Shown here one piece after another: positions 22,344 to 32,381 of a stretch of DNA of 64,000 nt (the stretch's first letter is position 1; every line of letters starts with the position of its first letter). Both the position numbers and the translations under genes were made by a program. A model generated the notes under the pieces. That model was not told the DNA's origin. It ran no database searches and worked only from the letters and a program-made list of their open reading frames with translations. The stretch covers positions 186,001 through 250,000 of the forward strand of contig CANTFL010000528.1 in the NCBI GenBank assembly GCA_947650285.1, given 5' to 3'. The stretch comes from Hyaloperonospora brassicae (Eukaryota; Oomycota; Peronosporomycetes; Peronosporales; Peronosporaceae).

Positions 22344-22882
22344 TCTAAATGGGTTACACGTCGACTGGTAGTCGACAATAGGTGTGGTGCACACAAGGGA
22401 TTGGTATCCCCTTTCAAAGTTATTGTAGAACATAGTATCAATTGTTGAAGACTGATGTCTGTCAACCATTGATTACGTGATCTTTTGAGAGGTTTTAGTT
22501 AGGACATTAGCGAATAGATTGATAACGTTGTTCTAAGGTGTTCTTTTAGGTTAAAAGAAGAAATAAAATTCAGTTCCCATTTTGATCAACAAAAGACACG
22601 TGCCTCTCTACGGCGCCTGGTAATCGTTAAGGAGGTAGCAACGCCTTGTTAAGGCAGCTACTCCTTGTGCACTTAGTTCGTATGATTCTTTGAATCGTTT
22701 GGTCCCCTGGAACAGGGACTGTAAGCTCTCTGAGCTTGTTGACTCTTTGATTCGGGTTCTTTGACCCAAACCTTAAGCTCTCTGAGCTGTTTAACTCTCT
22801 GAGTCGGTTTCATCAAACCTTGAGTTGCTCGTTGAGCGTTAAAGTCTTCCTCTGAATTAAGGAGCTGTGTAGAGTCGCTACA
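22344..22882 (+). repeat. Gypsy-B 3' LTR
   Basis: Preceded by a G-rich tract (TTGGGAGGG). Its first 172 bases match 1-172 in reverse; its last part matches the 5' LTR. It ends GCTACA. The R-U5 part contains at least six mini-hairpins such as GATTCTTTGAATC, AAGCTCTCTGAGCTT and GGGTTCTTTGACCC between 22683 and 22830. Confidence 0.8.
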
Positions 22883-22931
22883 GATTCCGTGTGACGAGGG
22901 ACCGATATCTGCGAGACCTCCAACTAAGGAA

Positions 22932-25149
22932 CATGTCCAGGCCACCGTCAAACAAGCCACCCAAAGTCGTTTTAAAACAATTACGTAACTGCCAGTCCTT
23001 AAGCGTTAACAAAAACACGGCGTAAATGCTACGGCTCTAGCGGATCTTAACTTGATCGGCAAAATTGGTATTATGACGCCTGTGATTGATTCTAGCGATA
23101 CCTAAATTAAGGCCGCGGTCGTGTCAGAAACAACTGCTAGGCGGAGCCATTATCTGATCAAGTTGAAGCATTTCAAGGTATTCTTGACGGTATTAGGCCT
23201 GCTGAAAAGCTTCACGAGACCTAACATTGGTAGCCAAGGGGTTGTATTATGTTAAAATTAGTGAGTTGATCAAGAGATCAATCACGCTGGCTTCAACCGA
23301 TTCTGACACATTTGCCAGAAATCTTCAGGATAAATTGACGCTTTATAGACTGGAGCACAAATTCCGCACGGCAGTTTCTTCCGATCAAGCAGCTAATACG
23401 GCCCTCAAGCAAGCAGAGATTGATCATCGTAGCTTGGTGCGAAAAATTACCAAGATGCCACCTGTACCTGATACAGACATTGTATCTTTTTCGAAACATT
23501 CTGCGACATCTATGAATGCTAAGAAACTCCTCACACTATAGCCTAGAGACTGCGCCAGCACGGCAGGGAGGCTATCATGGGTTTCAAACTCACATTCATG
23601 CGCAAGCGTCTCCCATACAAGGCAACGGTTCGAAACGCATATGGGCTAGACGGAAGTGCACCGTTCGACTTCGCTGATCCAAGCCATGAAGTCATGCCAA
23701 GGACTCTGGGGTCTATCGATCATATCCGACTAGACGACACCGTATAACACGTTTTTGGCATCATCAATTGCCCTCGTGCGGATGCAGATGTAAACATGGA
23801 ACCGGTGTGAAACCTTAAGAGCACAATGAGACTTGATGAACTTGGTCAGAATGCTGATGAGCTGGATGATCTCACCACCCCAAGCCACATGCGAGATACG
23901 GTTTTAATTCCTGCTGCGCTTGTAGCTACATTCTTACAAAGTTTCTCTCCTACCTCTGACTTGTATGACGTGCTATTGACCTCCTATCTGACGCCTCCTT
24001 CCGAGTTTAAAGTTTATAACGACCAATAAACGGCATCACGAGCCGCTGACAAGCATTCCCAGAAATTAATGGCGTCTAGGGTCCGCAAGTCTCCACAGAA
24101 ATTTTTTGTTGTTGATAGGTGCGCCGGCTGTCAGGGAAGGATCTCGTTGCAGCACCGCCAATTTTCAGGCGCTACATATAGGATCACTGAGCATTCAGGC
24201 TTTGTCTAGATTCCTCACTCTATGCCTACTACACCGAGTGGTCAAAGTTACTGAAAACGACGCTGTGTACTTGAGCTCGTCGCCCTCGTCAAGAGCCTGC
24301 CTTTTCGATTAATTATCGCAAGGGCCTGACGCGCATGACTCTACAAAGTTTTTGTCACGCCATAAACAGCGAAGCTCAGCAAGCCGTCATTTGCCGGTAC
24401 GCAAAGCATGACATTTTAAACTGTCACGATTTTTGCATAGCCTGGAATGAAGTGGCTTCTCAACAACAGGGTGTCATAAGGTGAAAACTCACGGACTCGA
24501 TCTAGCGGTGGGAAAAGTGCATAGGTTGCAGCCGCAGTTACTCTGCGCTACCGTTTTGGATGCCATTCAAATTGACGAATGGGGGATATTGAATGTTCTA
24601 TGTTTCATGTTGCTTCATTTGGCGCCCGTAAATGACTCGGCAGAAGTCGTGATGCCACAAACAAAGGCGTTCCTTATCACACATGTGACGCTGTGCATAC
24701 CGCCCATTCAGAAATTCTTTGTCAATAGGACTGAAAGCCGGCTGTCAATTTTACTACAAATGCGAGGCGTCTTTTGGCATACCTTTCCTAAGGGCAGAAA
24801 CAGTGGATTTTTACCGGAGTGGATCTGTACACCAATCAAGGCAAAAATTTGGGCAGCGCAAGCGCGACGCCGATGCAATTTTTATAAAAAAAGGGCGATC
24901 CCAATGTTCGGTCCCCGTCGAGCCGAAACAATCAGAACGCTAGTCGGACTCGGTATATTCTTGAAAATTCGATCGGGCTGCATTCCCAGAACGTCCAAGG
25001 TCTCCCATTAGATCATCAGCTTTGCACTCAGTGATTTCCTCAGTTTCGTCAGCACGGTGAAAGCAGACCTCTTAATGTTGTGCTGATGCAGCAAACACAT
25101 GTGGTCGAAGGCGGGGGCGTTCATGGTCTCACTACATTCACCCTCCCTG
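22932..25149 (+). pseudogene. LINE N-terminal ORF and start of AP-endonuclease
   Basis: An ATG at 22932 starts MSRPPSNKPPKVVLKQL, a basic N-terminus; mixed frames follow (NATALADLNLIGKIGIMTP, MGFKLTFMRKRLPYK near 23580, MRLDELGQNADELDDLTTPS at 23826). At 24987 the AP-endonuclease begins with QNVQGL, and LNVVLMQQTHVVEG near 25065-25110 corresponds to the metal-binding QETH motif (Glu replaced by Gln). Endonuclease coding then stops at about 25149, where the pogo-like element starts. The endonuclease would nick target DNA for target-primed reverse transcription. This copy is dead. Confidence 0.55.
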
Positions 25150-25151
25150 TA

Positions 25152-27359
25152 AGAGGCCATATAAAAGAGACACCCTTTATATAAGGGTCACAGGTCGCCG
25201 AACCTTTCGAACTATATCGGAATTTGTACACCATAGTGTTTATAAGCGAGTAAAATATAAATCACAAAAAACACTCGCCTATCTAAGGGGAAACCCCTCT
25301 CTATATGACTCATTACCCCTCCTTTGGATGCTGAAACGCATACGTGGCATATGGTGTGACAGTTGTTCTAGCCGAAGATTTGCCTTAAAAACCTAATCAG
25401 CGACGTCATAGAACCTCAGAAGCTACCTAGGAAAAGACATAGAGCATGTCATAGTAGGCGAGCTTATAAGGCTTATATTACTGATGACTTCATAACGACA
25501 GATATAAAAGACGAAATTTAATAACTTCGTAAGGCAATAGATAGAGAAAATAGAATTTGACTTTTGTCAAAACTCGACCACACCACTTATACAACACGTC
25601 CACCCAAGAACATCAAGTCCGTGCAACCAATGAGCTCAACAAAGCGAGTATACCTCTCTCTAGAGCAGAAGTACGAGGTCTCAAACAATGCGAAGAACTC
25701 CCAAACATAATATTTTGCGAAGTGCAGACTTATGTAAGCATTCAGTTCCAGCACAGCATTATTAATTTAACGGCGCATCGGCTCATGCCCAAAAAAGAAA
25801 CCTACTCTGAGGGCTTTGACCCTAATGTAAAAAAGAAACGACGTGTAAAGCATCATAAGTTCGAGGAGGAGCTGCTATATTTTTGACCTCGAGCGCGAGA
25901 TTGACGGTTTATCTGAAGATCTGGTCCTGAAGAAAGTAGACCGACTGCGAGTGAGCCGTGATGTCATATATTACGATATCAAGCTTGCCAAAGGCTGATT
26001 TCAGAGTTTCAGGAAGCGGATTAACATCAAAAGCCCCGCACTGACATGCGAGAGCAGGAGCATATATTTCGAGGCTGTTCAAGCGGCAATTTCTGAGATC
26101 TGATCTCTATTTAACCAGTATTCTCCGACTGATGTGTTCAATTGTGACGAGACAGCATTATTTTACGACTTGAAACCGAACGAAACCCTATCTACGGTTC
26201 GAAACAACGGCAAGAAGAGCTTAAAGTCACGCGTAAGAGTTTCTCTAAGCTGTAAAGCAAGTGGCTCTAACAAGCTGGATCCCATGATAATTAGGAAGTT
26301 TAAAGGCCAAGGTGATTTATGGGTGTGGAGATCGAGAAGCGTTGCATCGTATACGATGCAAGATCAAACGCCTAAATGACTTTAATTATCTAAAAAAATT
26401 GTCTGCATCAATTAAATCATCAAATGTATGGTCGCAAAGTCCTGCAATTTCTCGGTAGTGCTGCTAGCCACAAAACCACACGAGAACTCAACTACGTCAA
26501 TGTGTTTTTTTGCCAAGCATGCCTTCCACTATCCAGCCGCACGATGTAGGTACGCATCAATATCATAATGTATATATGTACGTCTCAAATCTACATTAAT
26601 CTCTTTACCTACATATATATTATATTAGCATCATCCGATCGTATTAAGCCCGCTACGAGAAACTTCATCTGCGATGGCGCATGGATCTGATCGGAAAAAA
26701 ACAATGGAACGCAGACTGAAAGTCCTAAAATCTATTAATTTGCAGCTGAGAGCTGGAACAGTATTGGCGGGGAGATCATTCGAAGTTGCTGGATAAAGAG
26801 TGGGATCATCGAAGCGACACAGGTCGTGGATTTGCGTACACAAAACGAATATCGACAGTCCAGCCTTTACTTCTAACAAGAATTCTGCTATCTGGCTGAT
26901 TTGTTTTTGAAGCTTGGTGTAACCTTTAGCGTGGATGGTTATGTCAAAATCAAGGACCACGAGCAGATTAACGAAAAATAAAAAGCTCTGTAGAAGCACA
27001 AGCGAATCTTGCGGAAGCCGAAAGCGACGAAGATCAATCGCCTGTCATTACAAAAAAAGCACTGAATTGCTGCCTGCTTTTGCGTTCGTACTTCGTACGT
27101 TCAGATGCGGAAACGCGAATGACACAGTCATATCTGGATAAGATGTAGTCGGTCATTAGCAAAGACCGGCACGCTAAGGCGAAACAGCTCAACATGAGAG
27201 ACTTCATTTAATATAAAAACGTTACTTTTATTATAACTGGCGGGTCACGCTTTGAAAAACATCACGCAATTTCTTTCTATAAAAATCCCTATTAGATACT
27301 TTTCATAAGACACGATGTAAAAATTGGGCACAAAGTTGTCCTTAAGAGAGGAACCACTG
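25152..27359 (+). mobile_element. Pogo/Tigger-like DNA transposon, decayed
   Basis: Transposase remnants on the plus strand: an N-terminal CENP-B/psq helix-turn-helix (VYLSLEQKYEVSNNAK at about 25645), a second HTH (LEREIDGLSEDLVLKKVDRL at about 25885) and FQSFRKRINIKSPA, then the DDE core (VFNCDETALFYDLKPNETL at 26134, KSRVRVSLSCKASGSNKLDP). A decayed C-terminal half extends to about 27200. The right terminus, read inward, is CAGTGGTTCCTCTCTTAAGG, followed outside by TA at 27360-27361; a TA also precedes 25152. I could not find a matching left inverted repeat. It sits inside the LINE endonuclease. Confidence 0.7.
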
Positions 27360-27361
27360 TA

Positions 27362-28289
27362 TATTGTTCAATCTGGGGTATTCCCTGCAGAAAATTGTGG
27401 ACTGTCGCTGTACTCAGCGTCTTAACAGCGTCGTGGTGTATTTGCAATATTTATTAACCCGTATCCGAGTATCAAAGAGATGACGCCGTGGATGGAGGAC
27501 ACATGGACGCCACACTGGATGGCGGTGAGCTTTTTCATTCAACGCGAGACATTTATTCAAATTGACATCTACGCTCCTACCGATGTACGCCGTGGATGGA
27601 AGAAACATGGACGCCACACTCGATGGCGGTGAGCTTTTTCATTTACCGCGAGACATTTATTCGATTTGACATCAACGCTCCTACCGAAGTACGCCGTGGA
27701 TGTAGGACACATGGACGCCACACTGGATGGCGGTAAGCTTTCGCATTCACCGCGAAACATTTATTCGATTTGACATCTACGCTCCTAGCGAAGTACGTGA
27801 CCAAAAAAATATTTTTATGTCAATCTCTTTTTTGCTTGATTTTTTACTGGGCCAGTAATACTGGGGAATATTGGTATTGTACGCTTGATTCCATCCTGGA
27901 CCGGTCCCACCATGCAACGCAGGATAACCTTCATGACTCTTTAAATCTTTGATGTATGATGTGGACCCATGAATTGGTCGATGCACTTAAGGATGAGATG
28001 AAATTGGTGGAAGCAGAGCGCATAAATATTGATATTTACTCGAAGACTCACACGCGCAGATACACTTTGTCTGGAGGAGCACAGACGATCACTTGCCTGG
28101 ATAGCTGGTACTTTATTGCTCGGACTGCCGATTATAAATACGCGATGTCAACACGGCAGTTCCAGTACCCAAGTCGCACCACAATGGAGTCACATTATGG
28201 TTAGAAGAGCCCCAATCAGTTTTCCGACACCGCAAGTTCCGTCGTATCTACCCCGTCGTGGCGGCGGTGACTGAAACAGCTGATACGAT
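27362..28289 (+). pseudogene. LINE AP-endonuclease, middle and C-terminal part
   Basis: Frames give AIFINPYPSIKEMTPWMED (27440-27500), WTPHWMAVSFFIQRETFIQI and DIYAPTDV, the central endonuclease strands, then two more copies of that segment (see the tandem repeat). From 27870 the frame reads CTLDSILDRSHH and HELVDALKDEM, GGAQTITCLDSWY, then SHHNGVTLWLEEP near 28175, the C-terminal SDHxxV signature with the catalytic Asp replaced by His. It ends FRRIYPVVAAV...ETADTI at 28289, where Gypsy-C begins. This is the part between Mg-binding core and RT linker. Confidence 0.75.
27483..27794 (+). repeat. Three tandem copies of a 104-bp endonuclease segment
   Basis: Copies start at 27483, 27587 and 27691 with ACGCCGTGGATG and each is 104 bp, ending at 27794 with near-identical sequence. 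The unit is itself LINE endonuclease coding sequence (from WMEDTWTPH to IYAPT). Because 104 is not divisible by three, each copy shifts the frame, so the LINE protein could not be read through. Confidence 0.9.
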
Positions 28290-29326
28290 TGTGGTGGAGT
28301 GGGTCGCCAAAATCGATTGGCGTGACTCCAAACCGCCCACTGTGCCGGACTGCCGACTTGAGGAGGGGGTACTCCTATTCCGCTTGGATCTTAAACTCAC
28401 CTTGTGTACCCGTCGGCTTGGCGGGTATCACTCTTCGGAGGACGTGGCGATGGAGTTAGATGTCGGTCTTGGTGTGTGTCGACCTTGGGGGCCCCGAGCG
28501 GATATGCTTCAGTCGGGGTCCAGTTAGGGCAGCCACTCGGTCAACTTGGTTGAGAGTGGACTTTTAACCAGAGTTCTCAGGGCTAGTAGCGCCTGGCCTT
28601 TGCTTGTCTCAGGGGTGTTAACCGCCTGGCCTTTATGTGTCTCAGGGGTGTCCACCGCCTGGCCTTTATGTATCCTCTCCCTTACCACTAGGGTATGGAG
28701 ACCGCTTCCTATAGCGGGATTGAGTGGGGGGGTGCTACTCCACGAACCTACAGACCAATATACTTCCTGGGATTCTATTTGCACTTGAGTCTTACCAGCA
28801 CTGTCTATTCAACGGGTGGTCCAAATAGGTCCCTGGCCCGGAACAGGTTGGTAGACTTACAAGCTTCTTGGCTCACGAGACGTGTGGCTTCGATCGCAAA
28901 TTGAGTAGTCTTTAATAATGTCCTATCCTTTAAACCCCTTTACTCTGTACTTGCCTTACGCCTGGACTCACTATGCTGAGTGGTCAGGGACGCTTGATCT
29001 TGATAGTCCGGGTCGGCCGATGGATGACCAGGTCGGCCCTTGGGTGACCGAGGTCGCCTTGATCGGCCGTACCCACCAAAGGGTGACCAGGTCGGCCCTT
29101 GGGTGACCGAGGTCGCCTTGATCGGCCGTACCTACCGACGAGTGGCCCGGTAGACCGACGAGTGGTTGAGAACGATCCGCATTGGTGCCGCTCTCAACGG
29201 CTGGAACCCAACGGCCGCTTCTCCTCTGTGGCTCCTTGGCCTCCAGTCCCTTTCCGATCGCGAGGCCCCTGTCCCTCCGGTCCATCCCTCCTTTAGTCTA
29301 CCCTTTCCAAAAAGTTCGCTTTACCA
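28290..29326 (-). repeat. Gypsy-C 3' LTR (left copy)
   Basis: On the element's own strand it begins TGGTA and ends CCACA. Relative to the right copy it carries about 92 bases (about 28432-28523) in place of 5. Internal repeats: three units of about 33 bp built on CGCCTGGCCTTTATGTGTC (28590-28680) and a 59-bp direct duplication containing GACCAGGTCGGCCC (29026 and 29085). Short plus-strand ORFs here are by-products of these repeats. Confidence 0.9.
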
Positions 29327-29368
29327 CAGCCGCCCCTTGCACTTTCTCAGCCGTACAGCGGTTCGAGC

Positions 29369-31269
29369 ATGAGCACGTCTACGCAGGGACCCGACCCCTC
29401 CACTGAGGGTCTGTCCTCCACTCCTGCCTCGCCGATCCGCGGACATCCGGCCGAGGTCCTTGGCCAAGCAGACGACACTTCATCATTGCCGGTCTCGCCA
29501 TCGTTGGAGTCGCCCCCCCCCCCGCCACTTCTGGGATGATACCGCCCCCAGCCACGTCTGCCCCCTCCGGTCGTCGCCGCATCTCCAGTCGCTGCAGTCA
29601 TTACCGCTCCCGTCGAGGTCGACCCGGCCATACCGGCCACCCTCAGCAGCGGTAGTGCAACACCCAGCGTGGTTCCAGTTGATGTCGTGAGGATGCTTCG
29701 CCGGGTCGAGGCGTGCGAGAGTCGGCTGGCGCTGATGTCTCCCTCCTCACAAAACTGGTCGCTCCGCTGTGAGCGCTTAGAGCGGGAGCTTGGTGACTCT
29801 CGTGCACTCGTGTCGCGTCTCGACGGGAAGTTGCGGCACGAGATGGCACTGACCAACCACTGGAGGCGCCAAGTCGAGTTTCGACATAGTCGTCTCTCTC
29901 TCCTCGTGGCTGAGCTCAGCCACTCGGACTTCCTGACGGACCCGTGGAGGGTGGTGCCGACGGAGAGACTAGTCTTCCCCAGGTCGCTGACACTGCACAA
30001 GTGTCGGGCCCCGACACCGGCACCCCCCAAAGTGGTCGGCCGCTTGATTCCGTGACCGCTAAGCGGCCTCTTCGGCAAGCTTCTCGCGCTCTATCCAAAA
30101 CGTCCAAACGACCAAAAGTCGACTCGTTGAGCACCCCGAAGGAGGGGCCGATGGCTCCGAAAGGTTCGAAGACGGCCGCTTCACCGCTTCCCACGGCTGC
30201 CACCGACACAAGCCTCAGCTCGGACAGCGAGCCCATCCGGGCTGCCATGTTGAGGTCTCGGTCTTCTCGCCGCCGGCCGAAGGTCACCTCTGCTACTCCT
30301 CTCACAGCTGCGGTTCCAGAGCCGAAAATACCGACACCTCGGTATCTCTCCAGGGTCACATCCGGATCGTCTGGATTCGGGCATGAATCTCCCCGTCCGA
30401 AAACGGGCGACCGTCCGGTGACTTGCAGCTCTCCTACGTCGGAGGGCGAATATCTTCTCCCGGCAGAGGCCATGATCCCCGGGTCGACGCGGGTGAGAAT
30501 TTTCACCGCCAGTGAAGTGGCGCCCTGGTCGTTGGACTTGGTCAATACCTGTTCCCTGGTCACCATAACCCCGGACGACTTGGGCGACCGATTGGAGTTA
30601 CCTTGGGGATGGTTCGGCCTACCCGATGGGTGTCTCGATCGTCCGGCGCGTTGGAAAACTTCGCTGGTCACCCCTTCCATGGTTAAGGGATTGCTGGCGT
30701 CACAGCCTTGGGTGGTTGCGAAGGTCGCTCTTCGCCCAGTGTCGTTCGGACTGGAAGGCTGGTTCGCCGACTTGGCTGGGGCGTATTCCAAGTTCGTAAA
30801 TGAACATTCCCAATCGCTCTGGGAGGCCACCCACTGTCTCTGGATTTCGAAAGACCAGGCTCACCCCAGCTCCTTCCTGGCTTCGTACTACAATGCTCGG
30901 AAGAAACGGCGGAGCAGGGCGACTTTGGCGTGGCGGGAAATTGTTAACCGAATCTTTAAGGGGATGGCGGCTCATCGGTGCGACTTGGACATTCTTCTGG
31001 CCCCTTCTTCCGTCACCTGCCTCGAGCTCGCCGATTGTTATACTGGTTTCCGGGATGTGAGGAGGGGTCGGATCCGGTCGACCTACTGGCCGCTCTTCAG
31101 CTCTCGGACTCTACGTGGCCATGGCTCTCCCAGTACCGACTCACCTCAGAGCCCCACCCAGGGACCAAGGTCGCTCGCCTCCAAAACAAGTTCGTTCCTC
31201 CTTCGTAGGTATAATCCCTCGATTCAACACATTTTTCGTTATGCGGTTCGTGTGTCCATCGTCACCTAA
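29369..31269 (+). CDS. Gypsy-C antisense ORF (aORF), one stop and one frameshift
   Basis: Opposite to gag-pol, between 3' LTR and the end of pol. An ATG at 29369, 42 bases from the LTR, opens a Ser/Pro-rich frame with one in-frame TGA at 29537-29539. The same frame continues to about 30050 and includes a coiled-coil-like stretch (RMLRRVEACESRL, RCERLERELGDSRALVSRL). After a frameshift between 29944 and 30050 a 441-codon frame runs to TAA at 31269: first a basic, Ser/Thr-rich region (SKRPKVDS, RSRSSRRRPK), then a folded-looking part with LPWGWFGLPDG, GLEGWFADLAGAYSKFVNEH, SLWEATHCLW and TLAWREIVNRI. About 630 residues in total. Function unknown; no membrane segment. Confidence 0.6.
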
Positions 31270-31350
31270 TTGCCTGTTACCCCCATTCCATCTGTCGTAA
31301 CGTCGTCTTAGTCTCTCCTGGCTGTCAAAACCGTTCGGCCGACGACCCAG

Positions 31351-31455
31351 CCGACCATCAGATCGACCCGGCCGACCATCAGATCGGCCCGGCCGACCAT
31401 CAGATCGGCCCGGCCGACCATCAGATCGGCCCGGCCGACCATCAGATCGACCGGG
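31351..31455. repeat. Five tandem copies of a 21-bp unit
   Basis: Units CCGACCATCAGATCGGCCCGG start at 31351, 31372, 31393, 31414 and 31435 with one or two changes. They lie in the gap where the aORF (ending 31269) and gag-pol (ending near 31566) converge. Further imperfect GGCCGACC words follow to 31545. Confidence 0.95.
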
Positions 31456-31565
31456 TCAGCTTATCAACGGGCAGGCCGACCTATCGACAGGCAGGCCGAT
31501 CAGCAAACGGCTAGTTCTATCTGGTCGGCTAGGTCCACCCGGCCGACCAGGCCTTCTCCCCACGA

Positions 31566-32381
31566 CTAGTCTTCATGGTTCTGCATCACGTCGAAACGGT
31601 TATAATTCGTCACTTCGCGTTCAAACTCCCGTAATAAAGGTCCACAATTCAAGTCCAATTCGTCGACCCACGAGGGGTCCGCGTGACCCTTCCAACGGAT
31701 TAAAAATTCACACCGTTGCCGACCATACCGCGTCTTTTTGTCGACCCGACTCTCCAAAATCTCTTCGACCTCGTACTAACCCTCCTCTAGTTCACGCGTC
31801 CAGCTATCTTTGGGCAACAAGCATTCGTCAAAGTCAATCCGATCGGCCTCGTCAACCGTCAAACGATTATTGGGTCGATCAGGGAACTCCCTGACTCTCT
31901 TCAGCTTGGACACATGAACAATCGGGAATAGTCTATTTTTCGTATCCCTCACCTCCTACCGGACAGCATGCTCAACAACTAACTCCAACAATTGAAATTG
32001 ACCATGCCAAAGGTGAGCCAACTTTTTGGCGTATCCCTCCTTCACCCGATTTAGGTAGAGCCAAACTTGGGTACCTGGCTGGACCTTATGGTCAGCCACT
32101 TGTTCGTTATGAGCGAGAACCCGGGCTTGACTCGCCGACCGCAGGCACTCGTTTGCCAGTTCCCTTGCACGCTGGTAGTGACTTTGAATGTGGTACCTCC
32201 ACCTTCGAGCCCTTGCTCCTTTATACTTGGTGTTCACCACCGGCAAAGTCGCTTCCAGAGTGGTTTTAGCATCCCAGCCGTGGACCAAGTAGAACGGTGT
32301 TTCCTTCCGCACTCTATCGTTAGCCGTGTTCAGGGCGAACGTCAGCCGTTCAGCGTATTCGTCCCAATCCTGCTGTGCCAC
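31566..32381 (-). pseudogene. Gypsy-C integrase C-terminus and chromodomain
   Basis: Minus-strand frame 32381-31956 encodes the end of the integrase (DEYAERLTFALNTANDRV, the PFYLVHGWD element, then QVWLYLNRVKEGYAKKLAHL, the C-terminal barrel). After a stop region, 31757-31566 encodes a chromodomain-like tail (RQRCEFLIRWKGHADPSWVD, then NRFDVMQNHE). The chromodomain should tether integration complexes to chromatin. The break at 31760-31955 contains stops. Confidence 0.8.

Larger units (their letters stand above)
15170..22882 (+). mobile_element. Gypsy-B: decayed, chimeric Ty3/Gypsy retrotransposon
   Basis: LTRs at 15170-15716 and 22344-22882 flank gag with a perfect CCHC knuckle, protease, RT, RNase H, integrase and a ruined chromodomain. 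The two LTRs share the R-U5 half (from about 15346 and about 22505 onward) but their U3 halves are unrelated, so this is a recombinant. The 3' U3 matches the LTR fragment at 1-172. No perfect target duplication is seen: GTTCC precedes 15170, while GATTCC follows 22882. Almost every catalytic motif is mutated. An antisense open region lies upstream of the 3' LTR, as in the other three Gypsy elements. Confidence 0.88.

Noticed and set aside
27414..27760. Minus-strand ORFs across the 104-bp repeats
   Set aside because: The plus-strand translation matches LINE endonuclease; the minus-strand frames are shadows.
27483..27794. CRISPR array or ordinary satellite
   Set aside because: Repeats are directly adjacent without unique spacers, number only three, and consist of LINE coding sequence.
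28546..28788. Short repeated ORFs inside both Gypsy-C LTRs
   Set aside because: They only translate the 33-bp tandem units of the LTR, and identical copies occur because the LTRs are duplicates.
29916..30830. 304-codon minus-strand frame in Gypsy-C
   Set aside because: It overlaps the longer plus-strand aORF and shows no Gypsy domain; the plus-strand frame has the more protein-like composition.
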